From NCBI GenBank assembly GCA_963725035.1, contig CAVRWX010000019.1:1-64000 (forward strand): a stretch of 64,000 nucleotides of DNA, read 5' to 3'. The notes under the pieces are model-generated. The model had not been told where the DNA came from. It did no database searches and saw only the letters and a list, made by a program, of their open reading frames with translations. The translations under genes were made by a program, and so were the position numbers. This DNA is from JALZKA01 sp963725035. GTDB lineage: Bacteria; Actinomycetota; Thermoleophilia; Solirubrobacterales; 70-9. Shown here one piece after another: positions 1 through 8,282 of this stretch; position 1 is the stretch's first letter, and the number at the start of each line of letters is the position of its first letter.

Positions 1-395
1 GTCCCCAGTCCGGCCGCCTTCAGGCCTTCGTCTCTCGTCGCATAGGAGCGCCGCTGAGCGAGCATGCCGTCGCGCAACGTCCAGACCTCGATCACTTGCA
101 CAGTCATCTCTTCGCGCGCTCCCTTAGGGACGGCGTGCTGGGTGCTCATGACGACCACTGATTCACCAGAGTCCACAAGCTCGTCGAGCTCGATTCGAAG
201 TGACTCGAATTGATCGAACAGGTTCTCGTTGTACTTCTGAACCGCGTCCTTGCCCCGATAGACCCCGGCCTCCGGTGATTGTGCGTACGTGTGGAACTCG
301 ATGTCGGGATGAATGTGGGAGGAGACCGAGTCGATGTCACCCCTGTTGGCGGCCTCATAGACGCCCCGAACGATCTCCAAATTCTCTTGCGACAT
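1..395 (-). CDS. SnoaL-like / NTF2-fold protein (3' end off window)
   Basis: The frame opens at an ATG at 395 and runs leftward off the window without a stop, giving 131 codons. The start reads MSQENLEIVRGVYEA, followed by a Gly-Asp turn and a HPDIEFH stretch, which is the usual opening of polyketide-cyclase/ketosteroid-isomerase-like (SnoaL, NTF2-fold) proteins in actinobacteria. Family members are about 130-140 residues, so only the last few residues are likely missing. They are single cone-shaped alpha+beta domains with a hydrophobic pocket. The substrate cannot be predicted, and no partner gene is adjacent. It is separated by about 100 bases from the AlkZ-like gene and need not be in the same operon. 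Confidence 0.7.
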   Translation of the reverse strand, partial: MSQENLEIVRGVYEAANRGDIDSVSSHIHPDIEFHTYAQSPEAGVYRGKDAVQKYNENLFDQFESLRIELDELVDSGESVVVMSTQHAVPKGAREEMTVQVIEVWTLRDGMLAQRRSYATRDEGLKAAGLG

Positions 396-497
396 AGGTC
401 CTAGCCCGGCAGCCCGGCCACCTTCTACACGCTCGTACTTTGCCGCATCACGTGGAGCCTAAGCCCTCCGGACAACGGACACAAGAGAGCGCGGCTC

Positions 498-1619
498 TCA
501 CTCGATCTCGATAAAGCGCACCTTGCGGTCCTCCGCCTCCGGCTCTGACCACGCCAGAAGCGCGGCCGCTTCCGCCTCGACCTCCCCGCGCTCGGCGCGC
601 GTGAGCTTTCGCCACGGTCCCACCTCGATAGCAACTGCGTTCTTCTCCCGCACGAACCTCCACGTCCCTGCCGCGAATCCATCGACCAGCACGGCGCCCT
701 TCCAGTAGGGGCGCTCCCCCTCGGCGGGCGGCGTGATGCGAGAGCGGTCGGCGAAGCCGAGCACCGCGTTGTCGTACTCGGGCAGAAAGCGCACGGGCGC
801 GGGCGTCTCGGGGTCGGGAAAGAGCCCATCCTCGACGTCGTAGAGCTCCGCGCCCTCCTCGGTCCTGAACACGCGAAGCCGAGGGCGCAGCCCGTCGATC
901 ACCTCGCGCAAGCCGGTGCGATAGCACCACGCCCGAACATCCTTCGAAGCGGCGGGTCCGAACGCGCGGAGGTAGCGGAGCACCACCTCGCCGGGGTCGG
1001 CGTCCCACTCGATGTCGGCGCCCAGCACCTTCTCTGCGTTAAGCCACTTCGCTGCCTTCGTCTTCCCCCACACCGCCCGCGGGGGAGCCTGCACGAGCGG
1101 CAGCAGAAACGTCGCCGTGTAGCCGAGCGCGTCGAAGTCCGCCTCCGGCCACCTCTCAGAGAGCGCTCGCGAAAGGTCGGTGCGCCCGTGTGGCTGCTTG
1201 GCCGTCAGTTTCCCCGCGATCGCCAGCAACTCGTCCACATCAACGCCCTCGACCTGACGGGAGAACATCGACGAGCGGTACGTCCCGCTCATCACCGGCG
1301 CCATCACCCCGCGAAGGATCAGCGCGTCCCGCGCTGTCATCAGATGGATCGTCCCGCGCATCACACCCATCCGCACGGCCTCGAAGCGCTCGATCATCCC
1401 GCCGAGATTGTTCGGATCGAACCCGTCGAGCCGGCTCCACAGCGCGTAATAGGGGTCCCACGGCTCCTGCGCCTGTAGGCCGACCAGGTGCTCGAGCGCA
1501 TCGGCGACTGGCATCTCCGCCCGTTCGAGCAGGAGCTGGCGCCCGAGCAGCGTCCGGTTCAGCTCACGGGTGGAAAGGACGTCGCCGGGCAAGGGTGCCG
1601 AGGCTAGCCCTGTCTCCAC
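498..1619 (-). CDS. AlkZ/YcaQ-like winged-helix DNA-binding protein
   Basis: The 373-residue product belongs to the winged-helix DNA-binding family that includes the DNA glycosylases AlkZ/YcaQ. The N-terminal part carries a helix-turn-helix-like stretch (STRELNRTLLGRQ, then VADALEHLVGLQAQEPWDPY) typical of the family, where the LQAQ/PxxPY region is the hallmark. The C-terminal half includes a YWKGAVLVDGFAAGTW beta-strand segment. Characterised relatives unhook crosslinked or alkylated bases, but many actinobacterial paralogues have no assigned substrate. It follows the aquaporin gene by 10 bases on the same strand and may be read through from the arsenic operon. The family call is firm; glycosylase activity is inference. 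Confidence 0.8.
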   Translation of the reverse strand: METGLASAPLPGDVLSTRELNRTLLGRQLLLERAEMPVADALEHLVGLQAQEPWDPYYALWSRLDGFDPNNLGGMIERFEAVRMGVMRGTIHLMTARDALILRGVMAPVMSGTYRSSMFSRQVEGVDVDELLAIAGKLTAKQPHGRTDLSRALSERWPEADFDALGYTATFLLPLVQAPPRAVWGKTKAAKWLNAEKVLGADIEWDADPGEVVLRYLRAFGPAASKDVRAWCYRTGLREVIDGLRPRLRVFRTEEGAELYDVEDGLFPDPETPAPVRFLPEYDNAVLGFADRSRITPPAEGERPYWKGAVLVDGFAAGTWRFVREKNAVAIEVGPWRKLTRAERGEVEAEAAALLAWSEPEAEDRKVRFIEIE

Positions 1620-1629
1620 GGATTCTGGA

Positions 1630-2304
1630 TCAAGCCCTCGTGGGGCCCCTCACCAACTGATACGCGAACGCGCCGAGAGCCGCTCCGGTCACAGGCGCAA
1701 CCAGGTAGATCCAGAAATCCGTCCACACGCCCGACGCGAGCGCAGGTCCAAATGATCGCGCAGGGTTCATGGACGCTCCGGTGACCGCCCCGCCGAAAAG
1801 GGCGTCAAGACCGACTGTGCCGCCGATCGCAATTGCAGCGGCGGCGCCAACCGCTCGGGTGTCGGTTGCAACGGCCATGATCACGAACATCAGGAAGGCC
1901 GTGAGGATCGCCTCGTAAATAAAGGCGCTTCCTAAGCCGATAGTCGGAACCGTCGCGCCGAGGCTCGCCGGTTTGTCACTCCACATGGCAAGAAGCGCGA
2001 GCGCTGCGAGTAACGCGCCGGCCAGCTGTGCCGCGACATAGGCAGCGGCTTCGCGGCCAGGAAAATGCCGGGTCAGAGTGAACGCGATCGTCACGGCCGG
2101 ATTGATATGAGCGCCTGAGAGGTGCCCCGTGGCGTAGACCATCACCATGATGATCAAGCCGAAGACGAGCGCCACGCCAACGGCGCCAAGCGCACCCCCG
2201 TAGACCTCGTCGGAAACAATGGCGCCGCAGCCGGCGAAAACCAAAGCGAAGGCAGCGAGGCCCTCGGCGAGCACCCGCCGCACGAGCGGGACCGAGCTGT
2301 CCAT
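1630..2304 (-). CDS. Aquaporin / MIP-family channel in ars operon (AqpS-like)
   Basis: A 224-residue MIP-family channel with about six membrane segments and both signature boxes: HINPA at about residue 66-70 and MNPAR at about 179-183, the Arg being the selectivity-filter arginine. It lies four bases downstream of arsC on the same strand. Aquaglyceroporins in this position (AqpS of Sinorhizobium is the known case) let As(III), produced inside the cell by ArsC, leave by downhill diffusion, replacing an ArsB/Acr3 pump. No pump gene is seen here, which fits that role. General water or glycerol transport cannot be excluded from sequence. ATG start at 2304. Confidence 0.85.
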   Translation of the reverse strand: MDSSVPLVRRVLAEGLAAFALVFAGCGAIVSDEVYGGALGAVGVALVFGLIIMVMVYATGHLSGAHINPAVTIAFTLTRHFPGREAAAYVAAQLAGALLAALALLAMWSDKPASLGATVPTIGLGSAFIYEAILTAFLMFVIMAVATDTRAVGAAAAIAIGGTVGLDALFGGAVTGASMNPARSFGPALASGVWTDFWIYLVAPVTGAALGAFAYQLVRGPTRA

Positions 2305-2307
2305 CCG

Positions 2308-2973
2308 CTAGAGCTTGCCCGCCGGCTGGTCGTTAGGCAGGAGTTCGTCGAGAAGCGCTGTGACGCGACTGCGGATCTCGTCTCGTACCGTCCGGACGCC
2401 ATCCAGATCGAGGTCCGCCGGATCCGTGACCTCCCAGTCCTCGTAGCGCTTGCCTGGGTAGATCGGGCACGAGTCGCCGCAGCCCATCGTGATCACGGCA
2501 TCCGCAGCCTTGACAACTTCGTCGGTCATCGGCTTCGGGAATTCCTGCGCGATGTCGATCCCGATCTCTGCCATGGCGGTGACGACGTTCTGATTTATCT
2601 CCTCGGCCGGATCCGAGCCGGCGGAGCGGACGTGAACGCTCCCGCTGGCCAGCAGGTCGGTGAGGCCGGCAGCCATCTGGCTTCGGCCGGCGTTCTGGAC
2701 GCACACGAAAAGGACTTCGGGAATCTCCTTGGAGATGGATCCTTCGCTCTGGCCTAGTGCACGGAGCCGCTCGCGCGCAAAGCGATGGACGAAGAGGGGA
2801 ACGAAGTCCGTGATGCGCGCCGAGGGGAGCTGCTCCACGGATTCCGCCATGTAGCGCTCGATCGTCTCGGCGGAGAAGATTCCCGAGAACTCGTCCTCGA
2901 GCGATTCGAGGCCCTTCTCGAGGTGGCCGCGGGTCACGAGGTCGATGTCGAGCTCTGAAAGTTGACTTGGCAT
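2308..2973 (-). CDS. arsC: Arsenate reductase, LMW-phosphatase family, with N-terminal helical domain
   Basis: A 221-residue arsenate reductase of the low-molecular-weight tyrosine phosphatase type. The catalytic P-loop CVQNAGRS begins at Cys91, a further Cys pair lies in TMGCGDSCP (Cys164, Cys169), and the general-acid Asp sits in VTDPAD near residue 185. Residues 1-80 form an extra helical domain seen in actinobacterial ArsC proteins, several of which use mycothiol/mycoredoxin. It reduces As(V) to As(III) in the cytoplasm. It is transcribed leftward from the arsenic operator region, with the aquaporin just downstream as the likely exit route for the product. Confidence 0.93.
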   Translation of the reverse strand: MPSQLSELDIDLVTRGHLEKGLESLEDEFSGIFSAETIERYMAESVEQLPSARITDFVPLFVHRFARERLRALGQSEGSISKEIPEVLFVCVQNAGRSQMAAGLTDLLASGSVHVRSAGSDPAEEINQNVVTAMAEIGIDIAQEFPKPMTDEVVKAADAVITMGCGDSCPIYPGKRYEDWEVTDPADLDLDGVRTVRDEIRSRVTALLDELLPNDQPAGKL

Positions 2974-3026
2974 GCGGAGCCTCCCGATGCGATTTTGGTG
3001 TTTCCCGGTCGAACCGAGACTACTCC

Positions 3027-3079
3027 ATCGATATCTATCGTTTCAATCGATATATCTGTATATTGACAGTTCGTCAATA
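3027..3079. promoter_or_regulatory. Divergent ars promoter/operator with two inverted repeats
   Basis: Between arsC (leftward) and arsR (rightward). A perfect inverted repeat TATTGAC-N5-GTCAATA lies at 3061-3079, about 20 bases before the arsR ATG. A second repeat pair of ATCGAT words lies at 3027-3032 and 3046-3051. The stretch is AT-rich compared with its surroundings. ArsR/SmtB proteins bind 12-2-12-like palindromes that overlap promoters, so one or both are likely ArsR sites controlling both directions. Confidence 0.7.
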
Positions 3080-3098
3080 AGCCGATCGGAGAGGTCCC

Positions 3099-3452
3099 AT
3101 GAGCACGACCCTTGAACTATCCCCGAAGCAAAAGCGCCCAAAGGGCGAGGTGTGTTGCGAGCCCGTGGTGTATCCCGATATCGAGCGCGAACACGCTGAG
3201 CGCATGGGGCGGGTCGCCAAAGCTTTGGGCGACCCGATCAGGATGCAACTCGTCGACGTGTTGCGGAAGCACGCCGGCAAGGTCTGCGTTTGCGAGCTCG
3301 TTCCGCTTTTCGACCTCTCCCAGCCGACCGTCTCGCACCACCTGAAGGTCCTTCGGCAGGCGGGGATTGTCGGATCTGAGCGCGAAGGACTCTGGGCCTA
3401 CTACTTCGTCAACCCAGAAGCTCTGGAGGAGCTGAGCGCATGGCTGAGCTGA
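3099..3452 (+). CDS. arsR: ArsR/SmtB-family metalloregulator
   Basis: A 117-residue winged-helix repressor. The recognition helix is in DLSQPTVSHHLKVLRQAG, and the metal-sensing cysteines are in KVCVCELV (Cys63, Cys65), the classic ArsR arsenite site next to the DNA-binding helix. An extra Cys-Cys pair at 19-20 in the N-terminal arm may supply further ligands. It should repress the divergent ars genes until As(III) or Sb(III) binds. Its end overlaps the start of the Cys-rich arsM reading frame by 13 bases, so the two are translationally coupled. Confidence 0.92.
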   Translation: MSTTLELSPKQKRPKGEVCCEPVVYPDIEREHAERMGRVAKALGDPIRMQLVDVLRKHAGKVCVCELVPLFDLSQPTVSHHLKVLRQAGIVGSEREGLWAYYFVNPEALEELSAWLS

Positions 3453-4329
3453 GGACGATCGAGGAGGAGGCGAGCAGCTGTTGTTCACCCTCCGCACAGG
3501 AGACGTGCTGCGACCCCAGCGCCAAGTCAGAGTGCTGCACTGAGGGTCACCCCGACGGCTGCGGATGCAGCGCGGGCAAAGTGAAGGCGACATTCAAGCG
3601 CACGTGCGCTCGCGCTACGCAGCCGCTGCGGTTGCTGCGAGCGGGGGGTCCACAGCATCATGCGGTTCCGCTGCAGTCATCACCGAGGAGCAGCGCGCTT
3701 CCTTCGGCACCGGGCTCTACGAGATCGACGATCTCGGTTCTCTTCCGGATGCGGCGAAGCTCGCGTCGCTCGGCTGCGGCAACCCGACTGCCGTGGCGGA
3801 TCTCCACGACGGCGAAACTGTCTTGGACCTGGGCTCGGGCGGCGGAATCGATGTTCTACTGTCTGCCCGCCGGGTCGGGCCCAGCGGAAAGGCCTACGGA
3901 CTCGACATGACCGACGAGATGCTCGAGCTCGCTCGGAGCAACCAGCGTGAGGCGAGGGTGGAGAACGCCGAGTTCCTCAAAGGAACAATCGAGAGCATTC
4001 CACTCCCGGACGAATCGGTCGACGTGATCATCTCGAACTGCGTGATCAACCTTTCCGGGGACAAGCCAAGCGTGTTTCGAGAGGCATCCCGCGTTCTTCG
4101 ACCGGGCGGTCGCTTTGCGGTCTCCGACGTCGTCGCCGACGCGGACATGGATGAAGCTACGCGCCAAGACATGGAGCAATGGACTGGTTGCATCGCGGGC
4201 GCCCTTACTCGCGAAGATTTCGAGCGGGAACTCGGCGCGGCGGGGTTCGAGGAGGTCGAGGTCATCGAGACCCACCGTGTCCACGAAAGCGCAGTCTCGG
4301 CGATCATCCGCGCTCGACGTCGCGCCTGA
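3440..4329 (+). CDS. arsM: Arsenite methyltransferase with Cys-rich N-terminus (frameshifted)
   Basis: The first frame starts at ATG 3440, overlapping arsR, and encodes a 47-residue segment with eight cysteines (three CC pairs and a CGC). The conserved methyltransferase continues one frame over, from about 3570 to 4329: a DIQAHVRSRYAAAA opening, SAM-binding VLDLGSGGGIDVL, and cysteines in SNCVINL and TGCIAG matching the As(III)-binding cysteines of ArsM. ArsM transfers methyl groups from SAM to As(III), giving volatile methylarsenicals. The break near 3570-3590 is probably a one-base indel. Alternatively, ATG 3565 starts a separate 254-residue ArsM and the Cys-rich piece is a small chaperone-like protein. 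Confidence 0.8.
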
Positions 4330-4330
4330 G

Positions 4331-5170
4331 ATGCCCGCCGAGATCCAGCTCAACGACCCGCAGACGCTCTACCGCCGGTGGGAAGACCAGCAGTGGAACC
4401 CGTTCGAGATCGACCTCGCTGAAGACCGCGAGCAATGGCAGGCCATGGAGTCGGCCGATCAAGAGCTCATCTACTGGGTCCTCGCGTCGCTGATGGTCGC
4501 CGAGGAGCGGATCACGACGAAGTTCTCCGGCCTCGTTGGTGCCCATGGAAGCGAGGAGGAGGCAACGTTCCTCGCCACGCAGCAGGTCGACGAAGCGAGG
4601 CACATGCAGTTCTACGCCCGCTTTCAGGACGAGGTCGTCGCTGAGCCCGCGACTGTTTCTGCGCACGTCGAGCGCGCCCGGCGCGAGGTCACGCCCGCCT
4701 TTCGCAAGATCTTCGACGAAGCACTGGTGGAGGCGCATGAGCAACTGGTCGCGGCGCCGGGCGATCTGGCGCTCAAGGTCCGCTTCGTCGCGATCTATCA
4801 CCTGATCCTCGAGAGCACCCTCGGCCTCACGACGTTCCGCTTCGCGACCGAGTACCTCGAGCGCGAGTCGCTCTTGCCCGGCTTCGTCGAGGGCTACTCG
4901 CTTATCCACCACGACGAGACCCGCCACATCGGCTACGGCGTGTGGTTCCTTCGCGAGAGCGTTCGTGAGCATCCCGAAGCCGCCGAGGCGGTCCGTCAGA
5001 CGCTGCGCGACCTGCTGCCCTCAGTCGCTGAGGCGCTAGGCGGTGCCGGCGACGGAAGCGGGCCAGACATCGAGCGACTAGGAGTCTCGACCGACGACGT
5101 ACGCGCCTTCGCCCTCGACGGGCTCACGCGGCGTCTCGACATCATCGGCGTGCCGCTCTCCACCCTCTGA
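4331..5170 (+). CDS. R2-like ferritin-fold di-metal oxidase in ars operon
   Basis: A 279-residue all-helical protein of the ribonucleotide-reductase R2 / R2-like ligand-binding oxidase group. The di-metal ligands are recognisable: Glu in VAEER (about 58), DEARH (Glu88, His91), Glu in HLILEST, and DETRH near residue 200. The N-terminal WNPFEIDLAEDREQW resembles actinobacterial R2lox proteins. No large reductase subunit is nearby, so it is unlikely to make deoxynucleotides. The ATG lies one base after the arsM stop, so it is the last gene of the arsR-arsM operon. R2lox proteins carry Mn/Fe sites and oxidise unknown substrates; a role in arsenic chemistry is inference from position. Confidence 0.78.
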   Translation: MPAEIQLNDPQTLYRRWEDQQWNPFEIDLAEDREQWQAMESADQELIYWVLASLMVAEERITTKFSGLVGAHGSEEEATFLATQQVDEARHMQFYARFQDEVVAEPATVSAHVERARREVTPAFRKIFDEALVEAHEQLVAAPGDLALKVRFVAIYHLILESTLGLTTFRFATEYLERESLLPGFVEGYSLIHHDETRHIGYGVWFLRESVREHPEAAEAVRQTLRDLLPSVAEALGGAGDGSGPDIERLGVSTDDVRAFALDGLTRRLDIIGVPLSTL

Positions 5171-5178
5171 GCGAAGGA

Positions 5179-5907
5179 CTAGGCAGGCAGCCAGTCAGCC
5201 GGCAGCTCGACCGGCATCTCGCGTCCGAAGTCGGGCGCGACGCGCATCGCGTGCTCACCGGCGGGGCGGCCCTCGATGAGCGGGCGGAGTTGCGGGAAGT
5301 TGAGAAGGACGCGCGTGCTCGTTGCGATCTGAAAGTCAGCTGCGTTCAGCTCTTCGCCGCCGAGCGTGCCATCCGCGATCAACCCGTCGATCTTGTCGAG
5401 GTGGGAGGGGAGCTCGGCCACGTCGCGGCGCGCAGCCTTCTCGCCTCCACCCTCGTAGCGCACGTAGAACTGCGCGAGCGGCCACATCGCCCATTGGGTG
5501 ACGCCGGGAGCAGGCGCACCGATCGACTTGGCCATGATCGTCCGCAGGTCGGAGTCCGACGACACCGCCCACCTGAAGATGCGTCGCGGAACCGGCTGGT
5601 AGGAGCGCTCTCCCCACACCTCAGCGACCTCAACCGCGTCACGCGCATCGCGGTCGCCGGGAAAGAGCCGCGGCTCGGGCTGGGCCTCCTCGAGTCCGCG
5701 GGAGATCTCGAGCGTCCCCTGCACGCGCTCGCCGTCGAGCTTCAGCCCCGGCACGGTCCCGCCCCTGAAGCCGTGGCGTCGCATCATGAGGCGCTGCGAC
5801 CCCGGCGGAACCTCGACCCGCTTCGCCTCGATGCCCTTGTGGGCGAGCATCAGCTCGGCCGCGCGGGCCGGGTGGGAGATCTTCATCGAGTAGATCGTCG
5901 CTTCCAC
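5179..5907 (-). CDS. Glutathione S-transferase-like protein
   Basis: A 242-residue protein with an N-terminal thioredoxin-fold segment (TIYSMKISHPARAAELMLAHKGIE, shown here only as a location at residues 4-27) and a VPGLKLDG cis-proline region, then a helical C-terminal domain ending in ELNAADFQIATSTRVL, the typical GST alpha-6 pattern. Actinobacteria generally use mycothiol, so the thiol partner is uncertain. It diverges from the monooxygenase gene across a 57-base region holding a TetR-type palindrome, suggesting a shared inducer such as a xenobiotic or ketone. It converges with the R2-like gene. Confidence 0.72.
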   Translation of the reverse strand: MEATIYSMKISHPARAAELMLAHKGIEAKRVEVPPGSQRLMMRRHGFRGGTVPGLKLDGERVQGTLEISRGLEEAQPEPRLFPGDRDARDAVEVAEVWGERSYQPVPRRIFRWAVSSDSDLRTIMAKSIGAPAPGVTQWAMWPLAQFYVRYEGGGEKAARRDVAELPSHLDKIDGLIADGTLGGEELNAADFQIATSTRVLLNFPQLRPLIEGRPAGEHAMRVAPDFGREMPVELPADWLPA

Positions 5908-5933
5908 GGCCGGGAAGCTACTCGACCGGCTCC

Positions 5934-5953
5934 AACTGACCGATCAGTCAGTT
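5934..5953. promoter_or_regulatory. TetR-type operator palindrome between GST and monooxygenase
   Basis: Perfect 7-base arms AACTGAC (5934-5940) and GTCAGTT (5947-5953) flank a near-symmetric CGATCA core. The layout TGAC-N6-GTCA is typical of TetR-family sites. It sits 12 bases before the monooxygenase ATG and 27 bases upstream of the GST ATG, so a bound repressor could block both. No tetR gene is present in the window. Confidence 0.6.
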
Positions 5954-5964
5954 ATGGTTGGCGC

Positions 5965-7486
5965 ATGACCCCGTCCGGCGAACGGCTCGACCCCCAATCC
6001 GGACCACGAAGTCGCGATCATCGGCGCCGGCTTTTCCGGCATCGGCGCCGCGATCAAGGTCGCCGAGGAAGGCATCGAGGACTTCCAGGTCATCGAGGCC
6101 GGCGACGGCGTCGGCGGAGCCTGGCACTGGAACACGTATCCCGGCGTCGCGGTGGATATCCCTTCGCCCTCCTACCAGTTCTCCTTCGAGCAAAGGTCGG
6201 ACTGGTCGCGGCTCTACGCACCCGGCGACGAGCTCAAGGCGTACGCGGACGACCTGACGGACAAGTACGGCATCCGCTCGCGCATCCGCTTCAACACCAA
6301 GGTTACGAGCGCCACCTTCGACGACGATGCCCACTTCTGGCGCCTCGGGACCGAGGACGGCGACGAGGTCACCGCGCGCTTCGTGATCGGGGCCACGGGG
6401 ATCTTCAACGAGCCGCGCATTCCTGACATCGCCGGCATCGGCGATTTCGAGGGCGAGATGATCCATACAGCGCGCTGGGACCACGATCTCTCCCTCGAGG
6501 GCAAGCGCGTCGGCATCATCGGCACAGGGGCGAGCGCCGTTCAGGTCATCCCGGCGATTGCCCCGAAGGTCGAGCACCTCACGGTCTTTCAGCGCACACC
6601 CATCTGGTGCTTACCCAAGCCCGACCGCTCGCTCGGCGGCTCACCTGCCAAAGGCCTTGCGAAACTTCCGGGCGGGCTGGGCCTGCGCCGGCTCGCAAGC
6701 CAGGTCTTCGTCGAGATCAGCTTCCCAATCGCGCTCCATTTCCACAAGTTCCTGCCGATCTCGGCGATCGGTGAGCGGACCGGGCGAAAGTTCCTGGAGG
6801 AAGAGGTCAAGGACCCCGAGGTGCGCAAGAAGTTGACTCCGGAGTACGCGGTCGGCTGCAAGCGCCCCGGCTTCCACAACACTTACCTGCGCACGTTCAA
6901 CCGCGAGAACGTCTATCTCGAGACCGACCCGATTGAGGTCATCACCTCGAACTCAATCCGCACCGCCGAGGGCGCCGACCATGAGATCGACGTCCTGATC
7001 CTCGCGACCGGATTCAGCGCGTTTGACGAGGGCAGCATGCCTCCCTACCCGGTGCGTGGCGCGGGCGGCCTCGACCTCGAGAGCTGGTGGGACCAGAACC
7101 GCTACCAGGCCTACCACGGAGTGAGCGTCCCCGGCTTTCCCAACATCTTCACGATCCTCGGCCCGTATGGCTTCAACGGCGCCTCCTACTTCAACCTGAT
7201 CGAGAACCAGTCCCGGCACATCCTGCGGCTGATCGACCGGGCCCGCAAGGAGGATGCGACGAAGATCGAGGTCCGGCCCGAGGCGAACGAGCGCTACTTC
7301 AAGAAGATGCTCTCGCGCCGTTCCTGGCAGATCCTCGAACAGCCCTCATGCGCCCTCGCCAACTCCTACTACTTCGACAAGAACGGCGACCGCCCGTTCC
7401 GCTCGTCGCCCACGCTCGAGGTGAACTGGCAGAGCGGGCACTTCGACCTCGACGACTACTCGTTCGCAAAGCTCGAAGCGGCCTAG
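5965..7486 (+). CDS. Flavin-containing (Baeyer-Villiger-type) monooxygenase, frameshifted near start
   Basis: ATG 5965 opens a frame that breaks at a run of five C (5991-5995). Dropping one C joins it to the main frame, which runs to 7486, for about 507 residues. The first Rossmann motif is GAGFSGIG and the second is IIGTGASAVQ. Between them is FEGEMIHTARWD, an exact match to the Baeyer-Villiger fingerprint FxGxxxHxxxW(P/D). Such enzymes use FAD and NADPH to insert oxygen next to ketones, forming esters or lactones. It is divergent from the GST. The homopolymer break is most simply a sequencing indel. Confidence 0.85.
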
Positions 7487-7499
7487 CATCTGGTGCGCG

Positions 7500-8282
7500 A
7501 TGCGCGCGCGCCTAACTCTCCTCCTCACGATCGTTCTCGCAGGCCTTGCGCTTGCGCCCGGCGCTCACGCCGGGATCAGCCCCGAAGAGGCCCGGCAGTG
7601 GCACCCCGACACCGAGGCGGCCGAGCGCTACGCGAAGTCGCGGTCGACCGACGTCTCCTTCGCGATCTACGACATGCGGAACCGCCTCTCGGCCTTCGAG
7701 GGGTCGCATAGCTACGTCATGGCCTCGACCTTCAAGGTCATGCTCCTCGCCGCGTATCTCCGCCAGGACTCGGTGGAGGACCGCAACCTCACCGATGGCG
7801 AGCGAAACCTGCTGGGCCCGATGATCCGCGAGTCCAACAACTCGAACGCGACGCAGGTTCGCGACATGCTGGGCCGTGGTCCCGTGGAGAGCCTCGCGAG
7901 CGCCGCCGGCATGGACGGCTTTCAGTGGAACGACATCTGGGGCTACTGCCGGGCAGAGCCGAAGGACGGCGCTCGCCTGATGCGCCGCCTGCCGGGGCTC
8001 CTCCCCAACCGGCATCGCGGCTACGCCCTGCGCCTGCTCGAGAACATCATCCCGCGCCAGCGCTGGGGTGTCGCCCACGTCCAGCCGAAGGGGTGGGACC
8101 TCGCCTTCAAGGGCGGGTGGGGCCTCCGCGCCTACCACGTCGAGCACCAGATGGCGCTTCTTCGCCACGGCAGGCGCAGCATCGGCGTCTCGGTCCTGAC
8201 TCAGGGAAACCCCTCGCGCCCGTACGGCCGCCAGACACTCGAGGGCGTCTATCAGCGCCTCCTGAAGGACCTGCCGAAGTGA
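7500..8282 (+). CDS. Secreted class A beta-lactamase-like serine hydrolase (copy 1)
   Basis: A 260-residue protein with a clear N-terminal signal peptide (hydrophobic LTLLLTIVLAGLALAPG, cleavage near AHA). It carries the serine-hydrolase S-x-x-K motif as STFK in MASTFKVM, an SNN in place of the usual SDN triad, and FKGGW in the KTG position. This is the penicillin-binding/class A beta-lactamase fold, but the omega-loop glutamate of true beta-lactamases is not obvious. It may act on cell-wall peptides rather than antibiotics. The next gene is a tandem paralogue whose GTG start overlaps this stop (GTGA). Confidence 0.78.
   Translation: MRARLTLLLTIVLAGLALAPGAHAGISPEEARQWHPDTEAAERYAKSRSTDVSFAIYDMRNRLSAFEGSHSYVMASTFKVMLLAAYLRQDSVEDRNLTDGERNLLGPMIRESNNSNATQVRDMLGRGPVESLASAAGMDGFQWNDIWGYCRAEPKDGARLMRRLPGLLPNRHRGYALRLLENIIPRQRWGVAHVQPKGWDLAFKGGWGLRAYHVEHQMALLRHGRRSIGVSVLTQGNPSRPYGRQTLEGVYQRLLKDLPK

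Noticed and set aside
4331..5170. Class I ribonucleotide reductase small subunit
   Set aside because: No large subunit or nrd genes are adjacent, and the gene is coupled to arsM; the N-terminal pattern is closer to R2-like oxidases.
5251..6426. A 391-codon plus-strand frame across the GST and the monooxygenase start
   Set aside because: Mostly antisense to the GST and out of frame with the monooxygenase motifs; no domain content.
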